Source: Stieleria magnilauensis
Lineage (GTDB): Bacteria; Planctomycetota; Planctomycetia; Pirellulales; Pirellulaceae
Direction: 5' to 3'
Length of the DNA: 46,712 nt
Assembly (NCBI GenBank): GCA_007753675.1
Contig: CP036432.1
Span: 175,582-222,293, forward strand
Shown: positions 23,938-32,437 of the stretch, piece after piece
How positions within the stretch are numbered: position 1 is the first letter of the stretch
How the letters are laid out: every line of letters starts with the position of its first letter
The notes under the pieces: model-generated
What the model was told of the DNA's origin: nothing
The model's database searches: none
What the model saw: only the letters and a program-made list of their open reading frames with translations
Program-made: the position numbers and the translations under genes

Positions 23938-24143
23938 TGCATCCAGACGAAGTCGAACAGACCGACGTCTGCGTATGATGTCGGGTTCGCCGCATCTTTC
24001 CGGCTTCGAAGATCAAAGCTGGTGCAGGCAACACCCAATTCGCGGCAGACGTCCTTGCATGTCCCGCTTCCGGCCATAGGATCGAGACCCTGCCCGGTCG
24101 ATCCGGGTAGGACTACCGGTTCAGAGGGCTTGTTCCCGCACAT
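23871..24143 (-). pseudogene. Remnant of a DNA methyltransferase
   Basis: The frame contains GLDPMAGSGTCKDVCRELGV and then DAANPTSYADVGLFDFVWMH, which match the SAM motif I and the strand before the catalytic motif of N4/N6 DNA methylases (family form VDPMAGSGTT-DVCRELG ... DFVWLHPPYW). The catalytic HPPYW is corrupted to HHRL and the rest is gone; the N-terminal part is missing too. A decayed fragment, overlapping the end of the opposite gene. Confidence 0.7.
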
Positions 24144-24229
24144 GCCTTGCGGATGACGTCTCCCCCTAACCGAGCCACCACGTACGTATCGGCGGATTGC
24201 AACTGCCTCGGGTATCGCTTGACGGCCGG

Positions 24230-24260
24230 TGACGTCAAAATACTGACAGGCACGACGTCA
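24230..24260. promoter_or_regulatory. Candidate operator upstream of the orphan ParA
   Basis: TGACGTCA (24230-24237, a perfect palindrome) and GACGTCA again at 24254-24260 lie 24-54 bases before the ParA start. A TTGACG hexamer precedes them. ParA proteins of this size often autoregulate, so this may be its operator; inference from position. Confidence 0.35.
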
Positions 24261-24283
24261 TATCTCCAATAATCCCGAAGTAA

Positions 24284-25279
24284 ATGAAAAAGCTAACACT
24301 CTTCAATCACAAAGGCGGCGTCGGGAAAACTACGCTCACAGTGAACATCGCCGACGCGTTAGGGGCGATGGGTCATACGGTCCTGCTAGTTGACGCGGAT
24401 CCACAATGCAATTTGACGTCCTACTACCTCGGAGAGAAGGAAATTGATGAACTGTTGGGTGAATCAGATGATGACGAAGAAGGTGACACGATGTGGAGTG
24501 CGATCAAGCCTGTGGTCCGAGGTCGCGGCGATACGAAAAAGGTCACGGTTTACGAGACCAATCGTGAGAACGTACTCCTCGCTCCTGGTGATGTACTTTT
24601 AGCTGACTACGAAGAAGAACTTCCGGACGCGTGGACCCGCTGTTTTGCAAGAAATCCACGCGGGTATGACGTCTTCTGCGCGATGCGAAGTGCTGTCGAT
24701 AAGCTGGCCAGCGAGTACGATGCTGATATTGTAATGTACGACGTGGGACCGAATGTCGGGCCCCTGAATCGATCTGTTTTGCTGGACTGTGATCACTTCA
24801 TCACTCCGGTCACTGCAGACTTGTTTTCGCTGCGTGCACTCTCTACGGTCGGGCGATCCGTCGGGAAGTGGATTACGGACTGGAAAACGATCTATGGACT
24901 CGCTGATGAAGTAGCAAAAACACAGATTCCAGACGGGCGACCGCACTATCTCGGATACATCGCTTCAGCCTTCAAGGTTAACGTCGGCACGCGAAAAACT
25001 AATCCACACGCCCAATGGGAAGGGAAAATTGCGCCACGAGTGAAGTCGCGAGTCGTGGATGTGCTAGAAGCTATCGACAGTGACCTCGGTCCCACTGGGT
25101 CAAACAAGATTGGCGACGTGAAACACTTTCAGAGCCTAGCACCATCTGCCCAGGCGGAAGGCGTTCCGATTGGAAGCCTTCGCGGCAAAGTGAATCCGGG
25201 ATACAACGCAACGATCAAACAGGCTGAGCAGACTTTTGAACGATTGGCTCAGGACATCGTTTCCCGAATGGGCATCTAG
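24284..25279 (+). CDS. Orphan ParA-family ATPase
   Basis: A 331-residue protein. Deviant Walker A FNHKGGVGKTTLTVNIA starts at residue 7; LLVDADPQCNLT and MYDVGPNVGPLNRSVLL give the A' and B regions. It is longer than partition ParAs, with an acidic insert near residues 60-70 (ESDDDEEGD). There is no ParB beside it; the plasmid has a separate parAB at 37141-38850. Proteins of this class occur alone in many genomes and in some defence contexts; its partner here is not visible. Complete, with an intact P-loop. Confidence 0.85.
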   Translation: MKKLTLFNHKGGVGKTTLTVNIADALGAMGHTVLLVDADPQCNLTSYYLGEKEIDELLGESDDDEEGDTMWSAIKPVVRGRGDTKKVTVYETNRENVLLAPGDVLLADYEEELPDAWTRCFARNPRGYDVFCAMRSAVDKLASEYDADIVMYDVGPNVGPLNRSVLLDCDHFITPVTADLFSLRALSTVGRSVGKWITDWKTIYGLADEVAKTQIPDGRPHYLGYIASAFKVNVGTRKTNPHAQWEGKIAPRVKSRVVDVLEAIDSDLGPTGSNKIGDVKHFQSLAPSAQAEGVPIGSLRGKVNPGYNATIKQAEQTFERLAQDIVSRMGI

Positions 25280-25347
25280 CATTCGTCCATGCAGCTTAAC
25301 CCGACTTTCTGTTCCAATAGTACTCAGACCCCAAATAAAAGCAACGA

Positions 25348-25500
25348 TCACTGGCTAGACTTGCTAATTGGAAGCACGAGAGTCCGCTCATCGTCGTCAC
25401 GCGATTCAAGCTTCACAAAACCATGGTGAAGATAGAACGCTTCAGATTCTTCGTCCTTCGCGTCAACCAACATGTCGATGCCGGATTTAGATTGAACCAC
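25348..25500 (-). pseudogene. C-terminal fragment of a GNAT acetyltransferase (TacT-like)
   Basis: About 50 codons: GIDMLVDAKDEESEAFYLHH followed by GFVKLES and RTLVLPI match the last strand-helix-strand of TacT-type toxins (family form VDAKD--A--FY-R-GF ... RT-FLP). The frame continues upstream but no longer resembles the family. The N-terminal acetyl-CoA binding part and the antitoxin are missing. Confidence 0.7.
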
Positions 25501-26593
25501 TTTGGCGGTAGTGGCTGATGATTCAGTTGCGTGATGTCTGGCTGAAAAGTCGCGCATTGGCGCTTCGAGTTTCGTGAAGGAAATTTCTAGAATTTTGTTC
25601 GCTCGGAGGTCCGCAGTTCGAGGTTGCCATTCCAGGTTCGTTGCCAGAGAAAGATCTCGAATAGTTTTCGGACGTGGCAACTTGAGGTCTGCAGTGGCCG
25701 TTACCGTCCGCTCGCTATCCACAACGTTGTCTCGAGCGAGTTTCACACCGGCACCGGGACAAGCCGGTGGGAACGCATTGGGGCGGCAAGGATGCCAACG
25801 TGAACTCTCGCACGGATGCGACACACCGCACGCGGGAATAGGCCAGTGTGTTCCAGGCCGGGAGTTCCGCTTCTAAGGTCTCATGCACGCAGTTCATCAG
25901 CGTCGCGCCCGCAAACTTCGTGTTGATCTCTTTGGTGCAATTCAGAAATCTGAGGGCGCGTGACTCCCCAGCATTGGCGCGTCGTGTGTTCGGGCGGATT
26001 CACTCTTTTAGTAAAAGAAAAACAACTCGGACCACAAGACGCGTGTCACGGGGGAGCCATGCGCCTGTTGGCAAACGTTGGGCCCAATGAGATCAAGACG
26101 CCTGACGCGGAGAAACGCTGATGACCTACGGCCAGTAGATTCGAGAATCTCGCGTCAGCGCTGCGACTCTGCGCTTTCACGCAAAACGTCCCAACCGTAA
26201 GCACAGAGATGTGGTCAAAGTAAGAAGCAATTCGATTGAACTCAACTTGTTGTTTAAGCGACTTTATGAGGATCAGGGCCAAGGGCGTTTTCACTAACCG
26301 CTGGACAAGCCAGGCGTTTGCGAAAACGCTTGCGATCGTGCTGGCGGATGCGCACACCAAAGCAAAGAAACAACGGGTAGACTTGGATATTCAAGACCTA
26401 CCCATCGTTCCTTTTTTGGAACACGTATTCTGGAACACGTAAGTTGGACCGACGAAGTCTACATGAGCCAAATTGCAATTGGCCGCCATCCGGTTGCCGC
26501 GCGGCAACCGCGAATGCGTCGTTCCAATCTAAATCGTTAAAAGTCAGATTGAGATCAAACAGTATTTTCTAACGTCTCGGTCGTCAATGCTCT
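25501..26593. other. Gene-poor stretch
   Basis: About 1.1 kb with only short overlapping frames lacking ribosome sites. I see no intact gene. One plus-strand frame at 26236-26442 has protein-like composition (FAKTLAIVLADAHTKAKKQR) and may be a remnant. Confidence 0.5.
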
Positions 26594-27097
26594 TCACTCC
26601 AATTCTTCAAGAATCTTGGCGACACCAGCGGATGTATCGCCTGATAAGACCGTCATCGAACTATGGCGGCCAGAGTCAGCCACCCCGCCATAATGGTTCA
26701 ATGCGTGGCCGCCATCGACAACCAACAAGGCAAAAGCCCCAACGTTGAGCGTGGCAACCTTCTTCGTTGCATCGAATAGCAGTGCCTGAGCGAGACCAAC
26801 GCCTTGTGCAGATTTCGCGACCGCCAAACGTCCCATGACGACGACGGGAACAACTTGATAACGCGGGAGTTTCTGGCTCAAGGAAGTTGGTAAACGGTCC
26901 AGATCGAGCGACCCTGACGAGAGCGTGTAGAAGCCTGATACGGCCTCCGAATCATCATCTACGGCGACGAAACAAACCGCGTAACGTTTCCGCTGATCCT
27001 GACCGGCTTGACGTTGAAGATACCGGTTTAGGGCTTCAGTGCCACAATCGAATTCGCTTCGGTCGTGTTTTGCCAGTTTCTCGATCCGAAACGGCAT
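26594..27097 (-). CDS. tacT: GNAT toxin, TacT-like, with divergent C-terminus
   Basis: A 167-residue protein whose ATG overlaps the stop of the antitoxin gene (TAATG). The N-terminal two thirds are typical of TacT toxins: FDCGTEALNRYLQRQAGQDQ, VSGFYTLSSGSL, VVPVVVMGRLAVAKSAQGVG (acetyl-CoA loop, family R-G-G-G/A) and AQALLFDATKK. After LLVVDGG the usual AKD--A--FY--FGF is replaced by HALNHYGGVADSG and a tail without the RT-FLP strand. The catalytic Tyr may therefore be lost and the toxin inactive. Such toxins acetylate charged tRNA. Confidence 0.8.
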   Translation of the reverse strand: MPFRIEKLAKHDRSEFDCGTEALNRYLQRQAGQDQRKRYAVCFVAVDDDSEAVSGFYTLSSGSLDLDRLPTSLSQKLPRYQVVPVVVMGRLAVAKSAQGVGLAQALLFDATKKVATLNVGAFALLVVDGGHALNHYGGVADSGRHSSMTVLSGDTSAGVAKILEELE

Positions 27098-27378
27098 TAC
27101 GAGGAGAGGATGAGTTGTTCGTGGATCGCCTTCGCCTCTTGCATCGCTTTGTTCGGTGGTGGCGGATTGAGGATAAGTTCCGCAAAGCGGATTTGGCTTT
27201 CCTCCGTCAATCGGATCACGCGGGTCCGATGAAGCGTCTTCTCGGCTCGCTCTTTGGCAGAAGCGACAAGGAACTCGGACACAGAGCAGCCTTCAAGATC
27301 GGCAGCCTCCATGATGAGCTCACGGACATCCGGCTCAACGCGGGCTTCGATGCGTTCGGTTTTCAGAGATTTGGTCAT
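27097..27378 (-). CDS. tacA: DUF1778 antitoxin, TacA-like
   Basis: A 93-residue protein. The ATG at 27378 is preferred because GGAGACG lies nine bases upstream. KTERIEARVEPDVRELIMEA followed by ADLEGCSVSEFLVASAKERA is the ribbon-helix-helix of DUF1778 antitoxins; the C-terminal helix with NPPPPNKAM would bind the GNAT toxin. Operon with 26594-27097 by stop-start overlap. Autoregulation is usual; a repeated TTGTACG lies 23 bases upstream. Confidence 0.88.
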   Translation of the reverse strand: MTKSLKTERIEARVEPDVRELIMEAADLEGCSVSEFLVASAKERAEKTLHRTRVIRLTEESQIRFAELILNPPPPNKAMQEAKAIHEQLILSS

Positions 27379-27400
27379 ATCAATCGTCTCCATACCACCA

Positions 27401-27418
27401 TTGTACGTCATTTGTACG
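27401..27418. promoter_or_regulatory. Candidate TacA operator
   Basis: TTGTACG occurs at 27401-27407 and again at 27412-27418, a direct repeat with 11-base period, just upstream of the antitoxin start. RHH antitoxins bind such short, helically phased repeats. Confidence 0.5.
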
Positions 27419-27715
27419 GCGTTTTTCAAGCATTTTCGTTCACCACCCCGTATTTCGCTGTCTTTTCAAACGATTTCAATGGTTTGCCTCCCTACCGCCG
27501 CATGCCAATGTCAAGGCTGTCAGCTATTGGGGCTAATCCAGAAAGGTGACCAGGGGCAACTCTTCAGCTGCCCGAAGATCAAGCAAAGAAGTCATAATGG
27601 ACTTTCACTCGATTACGATTTGTCGCTAAAAAACGCACCGCGGCAGTACCGCGATGCATTCTCCATGATGGATGCAATGGCTTGAAACCCGGAAAAGTAT
27701 CAGCCATTTCCATCT

Positions 27716-27919
27716 CTAGGCGGGCGGAAGGTCTTCGGACTTTTCGTCCGTTTTTTGTTGGGCGTCCTCCCAATTACGACCCCAAATTTCAATCCGATCC
27801 ATGCCAATCTTGACCTTGCCCCCAATCAAAAGCACGAAAAGTAAAACTAGGGCAATCAGAAAGGCAACCAGTGTGAATTCGCCGGATGGAAACCAACCGA
27901 CTACGGCCGCATACTCCAT
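27716..27919 (-). CDS. Small single-span membrane protein
   Basis: A 67-residue protein. The ATG at 27919 follows CGGAGATT. N-terminal outside segment, one membrane span (TLVAFLIALVLLFVLLIGG), then a charged cytoplasmic tail. Unrecognised. It might be a type I toxin-like peptide or an accessory membrane protein. The 290 bases between it and tacA hold nothing I can support. Confidence 0.5.
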   Translation of the reverse strand: MEYAAVVGWFPSGEFTLVAFLIALVLLFVLLIGGKVKIGMDRIEIWGRNWEDAQQKTDEKSEDLPPA

Positions 27920-28074
27920 AAGCAATCTCCGTTGAGGAAAAAATGTGCGCCACCCTATGACGGCTAGCAGATGTCTCCCTTTCGCGTCAAGGCAATTTGT
28001 CAGAATCCAAATCACCGCACGAACACTCGACTAATTACCTAGATCGTCAGAACTCCAGAGCACGATCGAGAACA

Positions 28075-28093
28075 AATTGTAAAATTTACAATT
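28075..28093. promoter_or_regulatory. AT-rich palindrome, possible operator
   Basis: AATTGTAAA, one base, TTTACAATT: 9-bp perfect arms. A related TTTACAATC/GATTGTAAA pair lies at 12483-12517. It sits about 155 bases upstream of the small membrane-protein gene in a gap (27920-28314) with no convincing gene. Confidence 0.4.
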
Positions 28094-28314
28094 CGTAATC
28101 TCGTCTGAAAATCTGAAGAACACCCCACCAAGAAACGATGGCGATCGCAGATGTTCGGCTGCACCAGATCGGCATCACGGATGAAGCCGTATGGCGTTAG
28201 ATGCGTTTGGAAAGATGGCGGATTAGGCCCCGAACATTCTCGACCATGCAGAAGCAATTCTAGCCATTGTCAAGATCACGATGAAAACTCTGTGCCGTCC
28301 GCCAAGGTTCTGAT

Positions 28315-28572
28315 TTGCCACTACGGATGGAAGCCCCAAGGATTAGTCAGGGCGACGCTTGCAAATTGGACATCGCGGTACCCAGGACTTTGGACCTGGC
28401 TATTGAGCTTGGCGTAAATCTCGCCGGCTTTCCTCGCGTGTTGTTCACCGAAGGCCAAGATGCGATATTCAAAATCGATGATGAGCAATTCGTTGAACGC
28501 CTCGCCGATCGCGGCAAAACCACCTCACTGTCCAAAACGGCAACCAAAACTTCCTACCCCTTACTTGCGTGA
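28315..28572 (+). CDS. Doubtful short gene or 3' remnant
   Basis: The frame reads like protein over its middle (AVPRTLDLAIELGVNLAGFP, IFKIDDEQFVERLADRG) but has no ATG or ribosome site at its left end. Its stop codon is embedded in copy 3 of the 17-base motif. Probably the 3' end of a lost gene. Confidence 0.35.
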   Translation: MPLRMEAPRISQGDACKLDIAVPRTLDLAIELGVNLAGFPRVLFTEGQDAIFKIDDEQFVERLADRGKTTSLSKTATKTSYPLLA

Positions 28573-28583
28573 CCCTGTCCCGC
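28567..28583 (+). repeat. Recurring 17-base motif, copy 3
   Basis: GCGTGACCCTGTCCCGC. The TGA inside the motif is the stop of the frame at 28315-28572. In copy 2 the same TGA would end a six-codon frame beginning ATGGCG, so the motif may mark former gene ends. Confidence 0.6.
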
Positions 28584-28716
28584 TTTTCGAGGTTTGCCAG
28601 ACTAACGGTGCAGATTTTCTTCCAGAAAATCAGACAAAACTCCGGCAGTGTTGAGAGAGGGTGGTTAAAAATGTAGTTGCGAGTTTTTTGTTCCAGGACC
28701 TTGACGGAGCAATGTC

Positions 28717-29013
28717 ATGCGTTGCTTTCTAGCTTTTGTATTGTGTCTGACCTGTTCTTTTCCCGCTTACGGACGGTTGGATCCGACCCCCACTCCACTC
28801 GAATTGCGAGGGTTGCTTCCGAATGAGCTGCATTTTCCACTTCTAATTGAGAGGAATACTGTGGATAAGTTGCTACGAATTCAACAAGAACAGATCGAGT
28901 CCGCGGAACGCCATGAACGGATACGACAGCTCAGAGAACGATTTGAGCGACTCAAGAAACGGAACAGAAAACAGCCTGCCGAACCGAAACTTGGGATAGC
29001 GGAAGAAACCTAG
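28717..29013 (+). CDS. Small exported coiled-coil protein
   Basis: A 98-residue protein; GGAG precedes the ATG. Signal peptide MRCFLAFVLCLTCSFPAYG, then a Pro-rich stretch and a long charged coiled coil (KLLRIQQEQIESAERHERIR and onward). Family not recognised. A DnaA-box-like TGTGGATAA at 28861 lies inside the gene and is probably coincidental. Confidence 0.65.
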   Translation: MRCFLAFVLCLTCSFPAYGRLDPTPTPLELRGLLPNELHFPLLIERNTVDKLLRIQQEQIESAERHERIRQLRERFERLKKRNRKQPAEPKLGIAEET

Positions 29014-29074
29014 CCCAAATTCACGAATGGAATATGGACTAGGCCGTGCAATAACGTCTCGCGAATTCAATTCG

Positions 29075-29584
29075 CTAGTAAATTTCGTACTCTTCGCTTA
29101 GATCGAGGAAGACTTGAGCGGCCCAATCGCAATGTGATTCCGCATCCAACATAAGTGAAAATGCGGCATTGGAGTTCTGTATTGCACTTACCGACTTGCT
29201 GTAGCACAGAGACCAGTTCGAGTTTTCAAATGCGTCAATCGCCGCATCAACGTCGGCAATGCCATCGTCAATTTTATCTCTTGCAGCGTCGTTTTTTGCA
29301 GATGCGATACCAACATCACCATACGCGTCGTCCGCGGCTTGGCGATCTGGATGATTCGCTGGCACGTTCCATGAATTCAGCAACGCAATCACCTGATTAT
29401 AAGCGTCCTCCAGGGTAGTGATTTCGTCGGCCACCCCAATATGGCTGTCGTCCGCTGCTGACACTTCAACCGTGGCGTCATCCAGTTTCGCAGTAGCCTG
29501 CGCTTCATTAACTTGTTGGGCACTGGCTGTGCTAACAGTGCAACAGAGTACTGCGACGGCCGTCATTAGTAAACTCTTTGACAT
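29075..29584 (-). CDS. Exported protein, unknown
   Basis: A 169-residue protein. The ATG at 29584 follows GGAGAG and begins a Sec signal peptide (MSKSLLMTAVAVLCCTVSTA, cleavage near ASA-QQ). The mature part is acidic, Asp/Ala-rich and helical (TLEDAYNQVIALLNSWNV, KIDDGIADVDAAIDAFENS), with two Cys in the second half. Likely periplasmic or secreted. No family recognised. Confidence 0.7.
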   Translation of the reverse strand: MSKSLLMTAVAVLCCTVSTASAQQVNEAQATAKLDDATVEVSAADDSHIGVADEITTLEDAYNQVIALLNSWNVPANHPDRQAADDAYGDVGIASAKNDAARDKIDDGIADVDAAIDAFENSNWSLCYSKSVSAIQNSNAAFSLMLDAESHCDWAAQVFLDLSEEYEIY

Positions 29585-29693
29585 CGTTACAACTCTCCAC
29601 TTGGTGAGGAATACTTGGTGAGCCAAGCGTCGGCCCACTCCATAACTCACTCTATGGAAGAAATAGAAACGATCGAGTTGCGTTTGGGTCCGA

Positions 29694-30092
29694 CTAAATT
29701 CGCCTTGGTCCGCGTGGGTCCGGAACCAGATCCTTAGCCATCCTATTCCTGATACACCAGTAGATGGATTCGCCGCCGTCAGCCAATCCGAAGCGTATCA
29801 CGATGTCGCCAAGCTGCGACCGATTTAGACGTCTTATAGCATTTGCAACACGTTCACGAGGGCAAGTGCCAAACCGATGGGGAATCGGATCGTCTATGAC
29901 ACCTGGCCACCCCTGTTCCTCAAACGCAAGCAGGACAAGCTGTTGATTGGGCGCGGATTGGCGAAACCTTTTGACACTTACATCGCCAAGACACAGAGAA
30001 TGTGTCGCAACGTCATATCTGGGCTTCGCAGTAACTCTCGATGACTGATCGTTACAGTACTCTGCAACCAGTGAAAACGCACTTATGGTCAT
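29694..30092 (-). CDS. Planctomycete-type HTH-like protein
   Basis: A 132-residue protein; GGGGAAGAG precedes the ATG at 30092. PRYDVATHSLCLGDVSVKRF, QQLVLLAFEEQGWPGVIDDP and ANAIRRLNRSQLGDIVIRFG match a pattern I recall from many planctomycete proteins (W----R-L--G--VVKRFR-PA-NQ--IL-AF-E-GWP--IDDPL ... LN--Q--LIRF), of unknown role, possibly a transcriptional-regulator C-terminal-like winged helix. Length typical. Could be mildly decayed. Confidence 0.6.
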   Translation of the reverse strand: MTISAFSLVAEYCNDQSSRVTAKPRYDVATHSLCLGDVSVKRFRQSAPNQQLVLLAFEEQGWPGVIDDPIPHRFGTCPRERVANAIRRLNRSQLGDIVIRFGLADGGESIYWCIRNRMAKDLVPDPRGPRRI

Positions 30093-30469
30093 GCACTCTT
30101 CCCCATCTCACAAAGGCTTTTTGTCTTGCTCCGCACACTAGTAGATAGTGTAGGGAACGTTACGCTTTGTTTCGTTCTAGGCAAGCCATCCCGCGGTATC
30201 CTTTTCATCCCGCATTAGCTGCAACCTGGTAAATGCAGCCACCATTTCCAACCGGCGATTTGTGGACAGTTTCCATCTACGATACTGCCTAGTGATGATT
30301 TATGTCCCCCCCCGTTCTCCCGCAGAATACCAAGTTCGCACGCGTGCTCTGCCCCTAAGAAATACACCTTAGAACCGAACGGCAAATAAGTGTCGGATCT
30401 AGGGAGTGGGATAGCCCCGCCACCTCCGTGATTCCTTCAACTCCCTACCTGCCTTTACCAACACCTTTT
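30093..30469. other. Gene-free stretch before the recombination module
   Basis: About 375 bases with no supportable gene. It has a short inverted repeat ACACTA/TAGTGT near 30134-30150 and a run of eight C at about 30306. It leads directly to the lox/dif-like site. Confidence 0.5.
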
Positions 30470-30497
30470 ACTTCGTATAAAGTGGGTTATACGAAGT
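30470..30497. other. lox/dif-like site-specific recombination site
   Basis: Arms ACTTCGTATAA (30470-30480) and TTATACGAAGT (30487-30497) are perfect inverted 11-mers around a 6-base centre AGTGGG. This is the 11-6-11 layout of Xer dif sites, including the ATAA/TTAT inner ends. The inner ten bases of each arm are also identical to those of P1 loxP (ACTTCGTATA, 8-base spacer). A plasmid-encoded tyrosine recombinase lies 2 kb downstream on the same module. Symmetric arms fit a single recombinase. Likely multimer resolution or cassette site. Confidence 0.7.
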
Positions 30498-30548
30498 TTG
30501 AAGACGCCCCGCACCGGGGCCAAATGCGGGCAGGAGGAGAAAGAAATT

Positions 30549-30788
30549 ATGGAAAAGAGAACTCTCACGATCGAATTGCCAGAGCCGTTCTGGAACGTTC
30601 TCGATCGCCTCGCGGCGGCCGATTACGAGCAGGCCAACGTCACGGGGCTCACCCAGCATTTGCTCATCGACATCGTTCAGCAGATCCAGAGGCTAGGTGA
30701 CGATGATTTGGACGACATCACACTCGACTTCGCTCCCGAGATGATCGCGGCGGCGCGGGCCGCTTTAGGCAGTGACGAGGAGGAATAG
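30549..30788 (+). CDS. Small regulator-like protein of the recombination module
   Basis: A 79-residue acidic protein with AGGAGGAG upstream of the ATG. The start EKRTLTIELPEPFWNVLDRL resembles a ribbon-helix-helix-type N-terminus (strand then helix). The remainder is helical and acidic. The recombination site lies 52 bases upstream of its start, so its promoter must overlap or flank that site. Likely DNA-binding; unproven. Confidence 0.65.
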   Translation: MEKRTLTIELPEPFWNVLDRLAAADYEQANVTGLTQHLLIDIVQQIQRLGDDDLDDITLDFAPEMIAAARAALGSDEEE

Positions 30789-30838
30789 CAGGTGGGATTG
30801 TGGTTGACGTCCCGATCCCATCGTGGCACCGTTGCACG

Positions 30839-31366
30839 ATGGCGGCGATCGAAACCATTCCCCTTGAGCGTATCGAACAGCGGATCATTTTGCTCCGGGG
30901 ACTGAAAGTCATGCTCGATCGGGATCTGGCAGACCTCTACGGCGTCAAGACGATCGCTCTACGCCAACAGGTCAGCCGGAACATCGACAGATTCCCCGAT
31001 GACTTCATGTTCCAAATCACGGCCGAAGAAGCCGATGCGATGGTATCACAATCTGTGATACCATCGCGGCGGAGCCTTGGCGGATCCCTGCCCTACGTCT
31101 TCACACAAGAGGGCATCGCCATGCTTTCAAGCGTGCTCCGGAGCGAGCAGGCCGTCGCCGTGAACATCCAAATCATGCGGGCCTTCGTCAAGCTGCGGCA
31201 GTGGCTTGAAACGCACAAAGACCTGGCTAACAAAATCCAGAACCTGGAGACCAAATACGATGAGCAATTTCAAGTCGTCTTTGATGCGATCCGAAAGCTG
31301 ATGGAGCCACCCCCGGTCCCGCCGTCACGCCGAATCGGATTTGCCATCCACAACGATGATGACTGA
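30839..31366 (+). CDS. ORF6N-domain (KilA-N-related) DNA-binding protein
   Basis: A 175-residue protein. IERIEQRIILLRG-type start (LERIEQRIILLRGLKVMLDR), then DLADLYGVKTIALRQQVSRN, RFPDDFMFQITAEE and LPYVFTQEGIAMLSSVLRS are the full ORF6N pattern of phage and plasmid proteins. A C-terminal coiled coil (KIQNLETKYDEQFQVVFDAI) follows. The ATG at 30839 gives the family's usual N-terminus; a TTG at 30800 is the alternative. These proteins bind DNA; the biological role is usually unknown. Confidence 0.88.
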   Translation: MAAIETIPLERIEQRIILLRGLKVMLDRDLADLYGVKTIALRQQVSRNIDRFPDDFMFQITAEEADAMVSQSVIPSRRSLGGSLPYVFTQEGIAMLSSVLRSEQAVAVNIQIMRAFVKLRQWLETHKDLANKIQNLETKYDEQFQVVFDAIRKLMEPPPVPPSRRIGFAIHNDDD

Positions 31367-31618
31367 CTTAAAGCTCGCCTGCGCAGCGGAGAGACGCAGT
31401 GATGAACCATCGCGACCGCACTTCAGCAACCAGTCACCAACCGCCGAATTTTTGGCGGCAGCTTTCCGACGGGTTCACTCAAATGGCACATCGAACGGCT
31501 GCGGAACGCATCGCCGCAATGACGCGGCCTCCGACCGTAGGGATAAGTGAAGAAACCAGAGATCTTGCAGTGAAGTGCTTGAGCGAAACGCGAGCGACAG
31601 AACAACAGGGAACGGCAA
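31367..31618 (+). other. Gap with an unresolved frame
   Basis: An ATG at 31402 opens a frame with protein-like composition (RTAAERIAAMTRPPTVGISE, TRDLAVKCLSETRA) that does not stop before the next gene but runs on antiphase into it to 31875. It may be a small real gene that lost its stop by a frameshift near 31600, or a non-coding leader. I cannot decide. Confidence 0.35.
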
Positions 31619-32410
31619 ATGACACAACCACCGGAACACGACTCACTGGCCAAAGCGATCGCATGGGGCGAGGCCTTGCAGGAGGCGATCGACAACGACA
31701 AGCCACTGCCCTTCTCCCATCGTGTCGCCGGATTCGAAACCGATCAGACGCCGGCTGCCTTGGCACATTGGGCCGAATATGCGAACCGAGCCATGGCAAC
31801 GGAGAATGCCAGGCCGTCGTGGATCGCGTTGTTTGCGTATTATCTAGACCAAGATTCCCTCCTGAAGAATTTTGAGTGCCTGCATGCCGTCCTGCGCTGC
31901 ATTCAGCGGGAACGGGATGGCTCGGCCGGTACGATGCGTGGTGCCCATCTCTACGCCGCCGAAATCTTCGGTTACAGCTTTGCCAATTACCGGGACCATT
32001 TGGGCATCGGCAACATTCGCTACGAAGACCTAATGCCCCGCGCCGCCAAACGCCTGTGCCTGGCCGTGAAAGAGAACTGGCCACTCGCCAAAGTCGCGGC
32101 CGAGCACGACGTCAACACCGATGATGCGGCCTCGCTCATGCAAGCCGCCAAGGCGGCGATCGAAGTGCTGGAAGCGCCGACGCCGGCCGCCTACTTTCGC
32201 ACCTCTATCACACACCTGGTGCAACAGGCCAGTGAAAAGGGACTGAACACGGACGATGACATCACACGGCTGGTCACGCAGATTTGTTACCGCGTCTCTG
32301 ACCTTTCGTGTCTGCTCGACATGGAAGATGCAACCCTCGCCGATTACTGCAGCGACTTCCGGGAGGAGCCGGACGACGTGGCCGACAGCGACGACGATTT
32401 CGGCATCTAA
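31619..32410 (+). CDS. Conserved-looking protein of the recombination module
   Basis: A 263-residue protein; AGGGAACGG precedes the ATG. Mostly helical and acidic: an N-terminal region with ALAHWAEYANRAMATENARP, a central QRERDGSAGTMRGAHLYAAE, a helix-turn-helix-like ENWPLAKVAAEHDVNTDDAA, and an acidic tail. Family not recognised. It lies 27 bases upstream of the recombinase gene, suggesting one operon and a role in control of recombination or copy maintenance. Confidence 0.7.
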   Translation: MTQPPEHDSLAKAIAWGEALQEAIDNDKPLPFSHRVAGFETDQTPAALAHWAEYANRAMATENARPSWIALFAYYLDQDSLLKNFECLHAVLRCIQRERDGSAGTMRGAHLYAAEIFGYSFANYRDHLGIGNIRYEDLMPRAAKRLCLAVKENWPLAKVAAEHDVNTDDAASLMQAAKAAIEVLEAPTPAAYFRTSITHLVQQASEKGLNTDDDITRLVTQICYRVSDLSCLLDMEDATLADYCSDFREEPDDVADSDDDFGI

Positions 32411-32437
32411 ATAAACCCCCGTGCAAAGGAGAGCACC

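Noticed and set aside
28861..28869. A perfect DnaA-box sequence TGTGGATAA
   Set aside because: It lies inside a coding sequence far from the iterons with no AT-rich or repeat context; probably chance.
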